Source: SKLM01 sp964575455 (GTDB lineage Bacteria > Chloroflexota > Anaerolineae > B4-G1). Taken from it: a DNA stretch of 64,000 nucleotides. The translations under genes were made by a program, and so were the position numbers. The stretch lies in NCBI GenBank assembly GCA_964575455.1, contig CAZNRX010000002.1, forward strand, positions 1-64,000, written 5' to 3'. How positions within the stretch are numbered: position 1 is the first letter of the stretch; each line of letters opens with the position of its first letter. The notes under the pieces are model-generated. The model worked only from the letters and a program-made list of their open reading frames with translations, had not been told where the DNA came from and did not search any database. Below are positions 39,655-47,500 of the stretch, piece by piece.

Positions 39655-41499
39655 GTGCTGCTAGAACTGCGCATTCGGGACTTTGCCATCATTGACGCGC
39701 TCGACCTGCGATTCAGCCCTGGTTTCATTGTGTTGACCGGTGAGACTGGTGCCGGGAAGTCGATCATCGTCGATGCTGTGGAGTTGGTGCTCGGTGAGTG
39801 GGCTGACAGCACGGTGGTGCGTGCTGGGGCGGATCGCAGTCTGGTGGAGGCGGTGTTCCGTCTGGAGCCTGGTCAGCGGGCCAGAATCGATCCAGTGCTG
39901 AGGCGAGAGGGGCTTGAGGGGGACGATGCCGGCCTGTTGCTCCTCGGACGCGAGGTGCGCCTCAACAGGCGGAATATCTGCCGGGTGAATGGGCGCACGG
40001 TCACGCTCACGCTTCTACGCCAGATGACGGAGGGATTGGTCGATATCCACGGTCAGAGCGAGCATCTCTCGCTGCTGCGGATGACTGAACACCTCAACCT
40101 CCTGGATCGGTACGCGGAGTTGGAGGCATTGCGGAGATCGGTGACGGACGTCGTGCGTCGGGTGAAAGAGGTGAGAGGGGAGTTGGAGGATCTGAGGCGC
40201 GGTGAGCGAGATCTGGCGCACCGTGCCGATCTTCTCACGTTCCAGATTGACGAGATCGACTCGGCCGGCCTCGAGGTGGGCGAGGAGGAACTGCTCCGCA
40301 AGGAGAGGCCGCGGCTGGTGAATGCTGAGCGACTGACTGAGCTGATGCACGAAGCGGTCTCCGCGATCGAGGAGAGTGAGCGTCAGACGCCCTCGGCGAT
40401 AGACCTCTTGGGCACGGCCCTGCGCTCCCTGGCCGAAGCGGCCCGATTGGATCCGTCGTTGGAATCCCTCCTGGAGGATGGGGAGAGCATCAGCTTCCAG
40501 CTAGAGGAATTGGCGAGGCAGTTGCGCGCCTACCGAGGGGAGATTGAGTCCAGGCATAGTCCCCAACGACTTCAGGAGGTGGAGGAGCGCCTTGTCTTGA
40601 TCCGGCGATTGGAGCGCAAGTATGGTGAGACGATCGAGGAGGTGTTGGCCTACGCTGAGGAGGCCGAGCGTGAGTTGGACGCGATCACGCATAGCGATGA
40701 GCGCATAGGAGAGCTGGAGGCAGAGGAACAGGACTTGCTGACCAACCTAAGTGCGCGCGCTTTGGAGCTCTCGGAGCGCCGGCGGGAGGCAGCTGCGGGG
40801 TTGGCGAGACGTGTGGAGCGTGAACTGGCCGATCTCAATATGGAAGGGGCACGCTTCGGGGTGGGTTTTGAGTGGCGCCCTGACCCTGAGGGGGTTCCGC
40901 TACCTCCCTCAACGTCGGATCGGGCCTTCCGGGTCTCGAGTGCTGGCGTGGAGACCCTGCATGCTGTTGACGAAGGGGATGCTCCACGGGTGGCCTTCGA
41001 TGGCTCGGGCATCGATCGGGTTGCGTTCCTGGTCTCGGCGAATCCAGGTGAGCCCCTTAGGCCAATGGCAAAGGTCGCGTCTGGAGGGGAGACGTCGCGG
41101 CTGATGCTGGCGCTCAAGGCGGTGCTCTCGCGCGTGGACGAGACGCCGACGCTTGTCTTTGACGAGATCGATCAGGGTATAGGAGGGCGGGTGGGGGTGA
41201 CGGTCGGCGAGAAGCTCTGGGGGTTGGCGGCGCGGGCAGACGCTTCGAGCCCGCGGCATCAGGTGCTGTGTGTGACGCACCTGCCCCAGTTGGCCAGCTT
41301 CGGAGATCAACACCTGCGCGTCGAGAAGCAGGTCGAACGGACGGACGACGGGGAGCGCACGGTGACACGCGTCAGACCGCTGGAGGGCGAGGAACGGGTG
41401 AGGGAGCTGGCGCAGATGCTGGGCAGCGCTGGTGAGGCGGCCCGGCGCAGCGCTCAAGAGATCCTGACGCGCGTGGAGGAGCGCAAGGAGCGACGGTGA
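39655..41499 (+). CDS. recN: DNA repair protein RecN
   Basis: This 614-residue SMC-like ATPase acts in double-strand break repair. The N-terminal half has 'LLELRIRDFAIIDALDL' and P-loop GETGAGKS, then a coiled-coil arm (about 150-350). The C-terminal half has 'VASGGETSRLMLALKAVL', 'TLVFDEIDQGIGG' and 'VLCVTHLPQLASFGD'. The start is GTG with AGGAGG close upstream. The stop overlaps the GTG start of the sbcC-like gene by 4 bases. Confidence 0.96.
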   Translation: MLLELRIRDFAIIDALDLRFSPGFIVLTGETGAGKSIIVDAVELVLGEWADSTVVRAGADRSLVEAVFRLEPGQRARIDPVLRREGLEGDDAGLLLLGREVRLNRRNICRVNGRTVTLTLLRQMTEGLVDIHGQSEHLSLLRMTEHLNLLDRYAELEALRRSVTDVVRRVKEVRGELEDLRRGERDLAHRADLLTFQIDEIDSAGLEVGEEELLRKERPRLVNAERLTELMHEAVSAIEESERQTPSAIDLLGTALRSLAEAARLDPSLESLLEDGESISFQLEELARQLRAYRGEIESRHSPQRLQEVEERLVLIRRLERKYGETIEEVLAYAEEAERELDAITHSDERIGELEAEEQDLLTNLSARALELSERRREAAAGLARRVERELADLNMEGARFGVGFEWRPDPEGVPLPPSTSDRAFRVSSAGVETLHAVDEGDAPRVAFDGSGIDRVAFLVSANPGEPLRPMAKVASGGETSRLMLALKAVLSRVDETPTLVFDEIDQGIGGRVGVTVGEKLWGLAARADASSPRHQVLCVTHLPQLASFGDQHLRVEKQVERTDDGERTVTRVRPLEGEERVRELAQMLGSAGEAARRSAQEILTRVEERKERR

Positions 41500-44045
41500 T
41501 CCCTCAGAAACTCTCGCTGACGAACTTCATGTGCTATCGTGAGGCGGTGGTGGATTTCACCGGCATTCACGTCGCCTGCCTGGCTGGCGAGAACGGTGCG
41601 GGGAAATCGGCGCTGCTGGATGCCGTTACCTGGGCGCTGTGGGGACATTCTCGCCTGGGGGCTCGCGGCGATGACGACTTGATTCGGCTGGATCAGCACA
41701 GCATGCGGGTCGAGTTCACCTTCGAGCTCGGCGGCGACGTCTATCGCGTGCTCCGACGGCGCGAAGCCAGTAAGCGCAGCCGCACGCTCCTCGACTTCCA
41801 GGTGTGGGACGGCGATCGATGGCGCACGCTCGTCGAAGGTGGCGTCCGGGCCACACAGCGGAAGATCGAGGACGTGTTGCGCCTCGATCACGATACGTTC
41901 GTCAACTCTGCCTTTCTGCGCCAGGGGCACGCCGACGAGTTCACGGTCAAGACCGCAGCGGAGCGGAAGCGGGTGCTGGGGGATATCCTGGGCCTCGATC
42001 GCTGGGCCGTCTATGAGGATCGCGTCAAGCAGCGTCTGCGGGCCATTGAGACGGAGCGCGAAGCGATCAGATTGCGGCTGGAGGAGATTGAGGCGGAGTT
42101 GGGGCGACGTTCCGAGTACCAGGCCCAACTCGCTTCGGCGCAGGCGGCTGTAGATGAGCTGAGTGATGCTCTGGAGGAGGCACAGGAGGCCTATCAGCAG
42201 ATCGAGGCCGCCAGGACGGAGCTGCGACATGTCCAAAGGCAGATAGCCGATCAGGACGAACGAATTAAGCAGGCGGAGCGGGAGTTGGCGGGTCTCACCG
42301 AGGAGCGGTCCGCTCGTGAACAGCGGTTGAGAGAGTACGAGCGGTTGCTGGTCGAACGGGAGGAGATCGAGGCTGGCTACCAGGCGTATCAAGAGGCGGT
42401 CGCCCACGAGCGCAAGCTGGGGGAGAGGTTACGCCAATCGGTCGAGTTGGATGAAGTACGGCGAGCGTTGATGTCCGAGATCTCCAAGGCTCGACATCAG
42501 CTGGAGGCGAGGCGTGAGGTGTTGCTGCAGCGGGTTGATGAGCTCGAAGCACGCTTGCCCAACGAGGAGCTGCTGGAGGAGCTGGAGGATGTGCGGGCCC
42601 AGCTGGAGCATCTAGGGCGGCTGTCGGAGGGGCGCGAGGCGGCGAAGGACGATCTATCAGAGATCGCGGAGAGGCAAGCGGAGCTTCGCGCGCGCAACGA
42701 GGGGCTGCGGCGGGAGATGGAGGCCCTGCGGGAGAGGATCGAGGTGTTGAAGGAGGCGGATGCCCAGTGTCCGCTTTGCGAGCAGCTCTTGACGGAGGAG
42801 CACCGGCTGGAGCTGCTGGATCAAATCGAACGCGAGGGAAAGGCAAAGGGTGACACCTATCGGGCCAATCAAGCGGCGGTAGAGGAGCTGGACAAGCAGT
42901 CTTCGGCGTTGGAGGAGCAGATTGGGCGAGGGGAGCGGGAGCTTCGGGAGCTGTCACCGCTGCAGCGTCAGGCGGCGGCGCTCACTGAGCGGATTGAGCA
43001 GGGACGGCAGGCGGAGGGGGAGCTGGAGGAGACGCGGGTGGCCCTTCAGGCGCTGGAGGAGCGGTTAGCTGAGGAGGACTACGCCCTGGAGAGCCGGGCT
43101 CGGTTGAAGGATGTGTTGGCGGAGGCGGAGCAGCTGGGTTACGACGCTGAGGCCCACGAGGAGGCTCGTGAGGCCGTGGCGGAGGGACAGGTCTTCGCGG
43201 AGCGGAGGGCCCAGCTGGCGACGGTGCAGGAGAGGAGGGAGGAGGAGCGCGCGGGGCTTGAGCGACTGGTGCAGGTGGAGGAGCGATGGCAGGCGGAGCT
43301 CGCGGCCGCCCGTGAGCGTCGGGCGGCGTTGATGGAGGAGGCTGAGGCCCTTCGAGAGAAGCTCAGGGATGCCCACACGGTGGAGGAGCGTCTGCAGCAG
43401 ATGCGGGCGAGGGAGTCGGAGGCTCGCCAGAAGTTGGGGGCGGCCCAGCAGCGGCTCGCAGCCTGTGAGGCCCTGGAGCAGCAGCGGGTGGACAAGCTGG
43501 AGCGGAAAGAGGATCTGGCGCGGAGAGAGGGTATCTACGATGATCTGAGGATCGCCTTCGGCGTGCGGGGCGTGCCAGCGATGATCATTGAGGCAGCGGT
43601 GCCGGAGATCGAGGCGGAGGCGAACCGTCTGCTCTCACGGATGACGGATGGCCGCATGCACGTGCGCTTCGATACGCAGCGCGAGACGAAGGCGGGCGAG
43701 GTGCGAGAGGCGCTGGAGATCAAAATCTCGGACGAGCTGGGCACACGGCCCTATGAGAACTACAGCGGTGGCGAGCAGTTCCGCGTCAACTTCGCCATTC
43801 GCATCGCCCTATCGAAGCTGCTGGCGCGACGGGCTGGGGCGCAGCTTCAGACGTTGGTGATTGATGAGGGCTTCGGAACCCAGGATGCACAGGGTCGACA
43901 GCGGTTGGTGGAGGCGATCAACGCCATCCAAGACGATTTTGCGCGTGTGCTGGTGATCACGCACATCGACGCGTTGAAGGACACGTTCCCGGTGCGCATC
44001 GAGGTGACGAAGACGCCAGAGGGATCGTCCATCGAGGTGATGTAG
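41496..44045 (+). CDS. SbcC/Rad50-like SMC-family exonuclease ATPase
   Basis: This 849-residue protein has a Rad50 plan. The N-terminal 'LSLTNFMCYREAVVDF' and P-loop GENGAGKS are followed by 'LRQGHADEFT'. A long coiled coil (about 180-690) is interrupted by a zinc hook C425-P-L-C428. The C-terminal signature is 'NYSGGEQFRVNFAIRIALSKLL', Walker B 'LVIDEGFGTQD' and 'VITHIDALKD'. The Mre11/SbcD nuclease that should partner it is not in this window. It overlaps recN by 4 bases, so both repair ATPases are coexpressed. Confidence 0.93.
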   Translation: MIPQKLSLTNFMCYREAVVDFTGIHVACLAGENGAGKSALLDAVTWALWGHSRLGARGDDDLIRLDQHSMRVEFTFELGGDVYRVLRRREASKRSRTLLDFQVWDGDRWRTLVEGGVRATQRKIEDVLRLDHDTFVNSAFLRQGHADEFTVKTAAERKRVLGDILGLDRWAVYEDRVKQRLRAIETEREAIRLRLEEIEAELGRRSEYQAQLASAQAAVDELSDALEEAQEAYQQIEAARTELRHVQRQIADQDERIKQAERELAGLTEERSAREQRLREYERLLVEREEIEAGYQAYQEAVAHERKLGERLRQSVELDEVRRALMSEISKARHQLEARREVLLQRVDELEARLPNEELLEELEDVRAQLEHLGRLSEGREAAKDDLSEIAERQAELRARNEGLRREMEALRERIEVLKEADAQCPLCEQLLTEEHRLELLDQIEREGKAKGDTYRANQAAVEELDKQSSALEEQIGRGERELRELSPLQRQAAALTERIEQGRQAEGELEETRVALQALEERLAEEDYALESRARLKDVLAEAEQLGYDAEAHEEAREAVAEGQVFAERRAQLATVQERREEERAGLERLVQVEERWQAELAAARERRAALMEEAEALREKLRDAHTVEERLQQMRARESEARQKLGAAQQRLAACEALEQQRVDKLERKEDLARREGIYDDLRIAFGVRGVPAMIIEAAVPEIEAEANRLLSRMTDGRMHVRFDTQRETKAGEVREALEIKISDELGTRPYENYSGGEQFRVNFAIRIALSKLLARRAGAQLQTLVIDEGFGTQDAQGRQRLVEAINAIQDDFARVLVITHIDALKDTFPVRIEVTKTPEGSSIEVM

Positions 44046-44050
44046 GCGTT

Positions 44051-44079
44051 TTGACTTGTCCGATTTGAGAAGGTATAAT
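44051..44079 (+). promoter_or_regulatory. Consensus promoter of the DUF4388-GTPase pair
   Basis: TTGACT (44051-44056), an exact 17-base spacer and a perfect TATAAT (44074-44079). RNA would start near 44086, 65 bases before the ATG at 44151. It is one of the best promoter matches in the window. Confidence 0.85.
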
Positions 44080-44150
44080 GCCCTGGGGTGGCGCTTATCC
44101 TCGACTTGTAGCTCGTGGTCAAGACGCTTTCCTCTTACTGGGAGGCAGAC

Positions 44151-44996
44151 ATGGCGCTTAAAGGGAATCTACGCGATTTCAGTATTGTACAGTTGCTCAA
44201 CCTGATCAACCTGGCCAGGAAGACTGGGACCCTCAGGATTGATCGCGGTGTTGAGCAAGCTCATTTGTCCTTCCGAGGGGGAAAGCTTGTCTACGCCACG
44301 CTGGATGGGGCTGGTCGGCAGCTGATTCCGGCGCTTAGAGAGGGTGGCATGATCACGGAGGAGCAGGCTCGCACGATCGGATCCCGCGCCGGTGCACGAA
44401 GCGACAAGGAGCTGGGCCTGCTGTTGATCAATGCGGGTTACGTGAGTCAGAAGGACATTCTCAAGAGCATGCAGGCCCGCGTCTTGGACAACGTCTATCC
44501 TCTCTTCAGGTGGGGTGAGGGCTCCTTCCACTTCGAGTCGGGCGAACCGCAGGTCGATGGCTTGATCACGGTGCGCATCGACCTGGAGAACCTGATTATG
44601 CAGGGCACGCGCCGGCTGGAGGAGTGGGAGCGACTCCAGGAGGACCTGCCAGACCTCCACGTTTCGCTCAAGTTCGCCGATCGGCCACAGACCAGCCTTC
44701 GGGATATCAATCTCAATGTGCAGGAATGGCGTGTGATATCTTTCATCAATCCCCGCAACACGATTCAACAGATCGCGCAGTACAACAACATGAGTGACTT
44801 CCAGATTCGGAAGATCGTGTATGGACTGCTGCAGGCAGGGCTGGTGGAGATTGTGAGGCCCGAAGCAAAGGAGCCTAGGCGTGCTGGGGTCTCCGAGGTA
44901 GGTGCCACGTCGAAGCGGGTTTCCCCCAAGAAACGGCGCCCGGATGTCAAGCGGAACGTCATTATGAGGCTGATTGACCGCATCCGGGAGCTGTAG
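44151..44996 (+). CDS. DUF4388 (PATAN-like) domain protein
   Basis: This is a 281-residue protein. Its start 'MALKGNLRDFSIVQLLNLINLARKTGTLRIDRG' is the DUF4388 hallmark, a domain found with two-component and GTPase systems. A second part (about 75-155) resembles a linker-helix domain ('LGLLLINAGYVSQKDILKSM'). The C-terminal region ('NTIQQIAQYNNMSDFQIRKIVYGLLQAGLVEIV') looks like a winged helix. GGGAGG lies five bases before ATG 44151, which is preferred to an ATG-like start 12 codons earlier. The GTPase gene begins 1 base after its stop, so they probably work as a pair. Confidence 0.85.
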   Translation: MALKGNLRDFSIVQLLNLINLARKTGTLRIDRGVEQAHLSFRGGKLVYATLDGAGRQLIPALREGGMITEEQARTIGSRAGARSDKELGLLLINAGYVSQKDILKSMQARVLDNVYPLFRWGEGSFHFESGEPQVDGLITVRIDLENLIMQGTRRLEEWERLQEDLPDLHVSLKFADRPQTSLRDINLNVQEWRVISFINPRNTIQQIAQYNNMSDFQIRKIVYGLLQAGLVEIVRPEAKEPRRAGVSEVGATSKRVSPKKRRPDVKRNVIMRLIDRIREL

Positions 44997-44997
44997 T

Positions 44998-45531
44998 ATG
45001 CAGACTGTAAAAATCGTGGTGACAGGGCCTTTCTCATCGGGCAAGACCCAGTTCATCCAGACGATCAGCGAGATTGATGTCGTCGCCACGGAGCGAAGGA
45101 TAACGCGTCCTGAGGAGCGCATCAAGGATCAGACGACGGTGGCGATGGACTTCGGGCGCATCACGGTGGATCAGGCGTTGGCCCTCTATCTGTTCGGCAC
45201 CCCCGGCCAGCGACGATTCGACTTCATGTGGGAGGTTCTCTCCGAGGGGATGTTGGGGTTCGTGGTCCTGCTTGACAGCGTCCGCCCGGAGACGTTCCGA
45301 GAGGCTCGTGATATCCTGGCTGCTTTCCGTTCCTACGCCCCGGTGCCGTACATCGTGGCTGCGAACAAGCAGGATCTGGAGGACGCCTGGTCCCCTGAGG
45401 ATCTGCGCATTGCGCTTCGCATACCGGAGTCGATCAAGATGGTGCCCTGCGTGGCGACTGAGCGGGAGAGCGTCAAACGCACGTTGCTTGAGCTTCTCTA
45501 TCTGGTTCTGGAGACCGTGGAGGAGGACTAG
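44998..45531 (+). CDS. Small Ras-like GTPase (MglA/SAR-related)
   Basis: This 177-residue GTPase has G1 GPFSSGKTQF (residues about 9-18), G3 'LFGTPGQRRF', and G4 'ANKQDLED'. It has no membrane anchor. Related bacterial GTPases paired with DUF4388 or Roadblock proteins control polarity or signalling; MglA is the known example. The exact role here is unknown. It follows the DUF4388 gene by 1 base and is driven by the promoter at 44051. Confidence 0.88.
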   Translation: MQTVKIVVTGPFSSGKTQFIQTISEIDVVATERRITRPEERIKDQTTVAMDFGRITVDQALALYLFGTPGQRRFDFMWEVLSEGMLGFVVLLDSVRPETFREARDILAAFRSYAPVPYIVAANKQDLEDAWSPEDLRIALRIPESIKMVPCVATERESVKRTLLELLYLVLETVEED

Positions 45532-45538
45532 AATGACC

Positions 45539-45554
45539 GCGGATTCGCGATCCG
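45539..45554. repeat. Short palindromic repeat, copy 2
   Basis: GCGGATTCGCGATCCG, identical to 2378-2393. With flanks it forms an 8-bp stem containing one G-T pair around the same TCGCG loop. It lies 7 bases after the GTPase stop codon. Confidence 0.6.
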
Positions 45555-45739
45555 TGGGGAGCAAGAAGGCGTAATCTGAGTTATCGGGACAGGGTAACTG
45601 CTGCACGTGCAGCGAGAACGTTGCCTCTGTCCAGCGGGTTGTTGCGTCGGCGAGCGTCCCTTAGCGGTCGAGCCGTGCCATGGCAGGTTCGGCCGCTGTC
45701 GTTGTAAGGGGCGTTAACTTCGCTTTAACGTAACTGCAA

Positions 45740-45768
45740 CTGACGCCTCGGGCAGCTTGATGTATCAT
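45740..45768 (+). promoter_or_regulatory. Candidate promoter of the hydrolase-V4R-AAR cluster
   Basis: CTGACG (45740-45745), a 17-base spacer and TATCAT (45763-45768). Transcription would start near 45775, immediately before the hairpins of the structured leader. Confidence 0.45.
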
Positions 45769-45774
45769 GAGGGT

Positions 45775-45942
45775 TGACCTGATGGCGCTTCCCGCCGATG
45801 GGAAAGGGCCATCGTGAGACGAGCGGGGACTTATCATTCTCGGCAACCTTGCGGAGATTGCACGAACCTTCGGAAGGTTTGGCTCGGGGAAAGGGTGCAG
45901 CGAATGCCCGGACAGCTTGGGCGTCGGTGAGAGCTGTTGTTT
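45775..45942 (+). ncRNA. Putative structured 5' leader RNA (unclassified)
   Basis: A nested hairpin GATGGC(45781-45786)/GCCATC(45808-45813) encloses TTCCC(45789-45793)/GGGAA(45800-45804). Further self-complementary words follow (AACCTT/AAGGTT around a CGG loop near 45866, and GCCC/GGGC near 45906). The layout suggests a cis-regulatory RNA. No known riboswitch class was recognised. Confidence 0.4.
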
Positions 45943-46749
45943 ATGAGTTCGATGGTGACGGACCGTGGCATCGTCCACTACGAGGTCTATGGTCGAGGTA
46001 AGCCTGTCATTATGCTGCACGGTTGGCTGGAGTCCTGGGATCACTGGCGGGGGACCATGGGCTCTCTGGCGCGCACGCACAGGGCCTATGCGCTCGACTT
46101 CTGGGGATTCGGTGATTCGGGGAAGCAGGGGGTAGGCTATACTGTCCGAGACTACGTTGAGATGGTGGACCAGTTCATGGATCGCCTGGGCATCTGGAGT
46201 GCCTCGGTTCTGGGTCACTCGATGGGAGGCACGGTGTCGCTAGAGCTCGCCCTGGAGCACCCGGATCGGGTCCATCGGGTGGCCGTGGTGGGATCGCCCA
46301 TCCAGGGGGAGGGATTGGCTCTGTTTCTGCGGCTGGCCGCCCGACGTTTCTGGGCCAGCCTGGCCTACCATATGCCCGGGGCTGTGCCTCTTGGCGTGAG
46401 AGCGTTCTCTCCATTCCTGGCCCGCGACTGGAAGACGTGGTACCGGATGTTCGAGCGTGATTTCTCGCGCACCACGCTGGAGTCGTTTCACCTAAGCATC
46501 GCGTCTCTGTATGAAACCGACCTGAGCCCGCGATTGCATGAGATTCAGATGCCCACGCTGGGCATCTATGGTCAGAAGGATCGGATTGTCGATCCCGATC
46601 AGGGTGAGGTCCTGGCTGAAGGCGTGCCTGACGCCGAGGTGCGCCGTTTTGATCGCTCCGGTCACTTCCCCATGCTGGATGAGCCGGAGCGGTTCTACCG
46701 GGTGCTGGGGCAATTCCTCAACCATCAAGGTGCTCGCCATGTCCACTAA
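45943..46749 (+). CDS. Alpha/beta hydrolase
   Basis: This 268-residue alpha/beta hydrolase has the oxyanion-hole segment 'VIMLHGWLESWDHW', nucleophile elbow GHSMGG (Ser in 'VLGHSMGGTVSLELA'), acid residue in 'GIYGQKDRIVD' and a late histidine in 'RSGHFPMLDEP'. It is a clear paralogue of the hydrolase at 55538 ('GIVHYEVYGRG' versus 'GLVHYEAIGRG', both with 'ALDxWGFGDS'). The substrate cannot be named. ATG 45943 was chosen by analogy to that paralogue. It overlaps the V4R gene by 11 bases. Confidence 0.85.
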   Translation: MSSMVTDRGIVHYEVYGRGKPVIMLHGWLESWDHWRGTMGSLARTHRAYALDFWGFGDSGKQGVGYTVRDYVEMVDQFMDRLGIWSASVLGHSMGGTVSLELALEHPDRVHRVAVVGSPIQGEGLALFLRLAARRFWASLAYHMPGAVPLGVRAFSPFLARDWKTWYRMFERDFSRTTLESFHLSIASLYETDLSPRLHEIQMPTLGIYGQKDRIVDPDQGEVLAEGVPDAEVRRFDRSGHFPMLDEPERFYRVLGQFLNHQGARHVH

Positions 46750-47500
46750 CTCATCCGTTGATGCGTCGAGCAGCGTTGAGAGGAAGAAGGATGCCTCCTA
46801 TTTCTTCCCCAACAAGATGGGACGAATCTTCTTCCTGGCGTTAGAAGAGGTCTTGGGGAACACGAAGAGGGACACGAAGGCACCCGAGAGCGCCTGGCGC
46901 GCGATTCTGAGCTCGGCCAGGCTGCAGGATCGTCTCGATGATTATCCCCCTAACGACTTCGCTGCCGAGTTCTCCTTCGACGAGTTGGGGCGGATTCAAC
47001 AGGCTCTTGAGGCGTTGTACGGTCTCCGTACTGGTCGGAGACTGGCGAGACGGACTGGCAGGGCGTGTTTTAGAATCGGCGTTGAGGATTTGCGTCCGGT
47101 GCTGGGGATTGCCGATCTGGTGCTTCGGATCCTTCCTCTGCGTATGAGGTTCCGGGTTGGATTCGAGGTGCTGGCCCACATGTTTGATCGCTACTCGGAT
47201 CACGCGGTGCGGTTGGAGGAGGATGAGCAGTACTTCAGGTGGGTCACCGAGCGCTGCGGGGTGTGCTGGGGTAGAGAGACTGACGTACCCTGCTGCGATC
47301 TGATGGTCGGTCTTCTGGAGGAAGGGCTCTACTGGCTCAGCGGGGGCGCGAGTTTCTTCATTGAGGAGAGTTCTTGCATAGCTACCGGGGACCCTGCGTG
47401 CGTTATCCTGATTGGTAAGCGTCCTCTGGCTGTGGAACGACACGAAGAGGGGCGCGAAGGGCGCGAAAAGGGAGACGAAGGGCACGAAGGGGGGGTATGA
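46739..47500 (+). CDS. V4R (4-vinyl reductase) domain protein with repeat insertions
   Basis: This 253-residue protein ends in a V4R domain, a small-molecule-binding fold, recognised by 'CGVCWGRETDVPCCDLMVGLLEEGL' and 'EESSCIATGDPACVILI'. Such domains often sense hydrocarbons or tetrapyrroles. The N-terminal region ('YFFPNKMGRIFFLALEEVLG') is typical of a family where V4R follows a helical part. Two stretches come from CACGAAG-type DNA repeats: about residues 41-48 and the C-terminal tail after about residue 232. Both look inserted. It overlaps the hydrolase before and the beta-helix protein after (4 bases). Confidence 0.8.
   Translation: MSTNSSVDASSSVERKKDASYFFPNKMGRIFFLALEEVLGNTKRDTKAPESAWRAILSSARLQDRLDDYPPNDFAAEFSFDELGRIQQALEALYGLRTGRRLARRTGRACFRIGVEDLRPVLGIADLVLRILPLRMRFRVGFEVLAHMFDRYSDHAVRLEEDEQYFRWVTERCGVCWGRETDVPCCDLMVGLLEEGLYWLSGGASFFIEESSCIATGDPACVILIGKRPLAVERHEEGREGREKGDEGHEGGV
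46859..46882 (+). repeat. CACGAAG-type repeat, copy 1 (within the V4R gene)
   Basis: CACGAAGAGGGACACGAAGG is contained at 46861-46880 and resembles the longer array at 47440-47494. Here it is read in a different frame (Asn-Thr-Lys-Arg-Asp-Thr-Lys). Confidence 0.6.
47440..47494 (+). repeat. CACGAAG-type repeat array, copy 2 (3' end of the V4R gene)
   Basis: About five imperfect units of the form [CG]ACGAAGGG/GCGCGAAGG encode the charged C-terminal tail of the V4R protein (repeats of Glu-Gly-Arg/His) and run up to the start of the next gene. Confidence 0.65.

Larger units (their letters stand above)
45532..45942. other. 411-base intergenic region with repeat, promoter and structured leader
   Basis: No convincing gene lies here. 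It holds a palindromic repeat (45539-45554), GC-rich sequence, a candidate promoter (45740-45768) and a predicted RNA leader of about 168 bases with nested hairpins before the hydrolase gene. Confidence 0.7.

Noticed and set aside
45778..45890. Hammerhead-like CTGATG and SAM-I-like CTTATC / CGGCAACC words in the leader
   Set aside because: The rest of either consensus (GAAA core with stem III; the GGTGGAGGGA segment) is missing or out of order.
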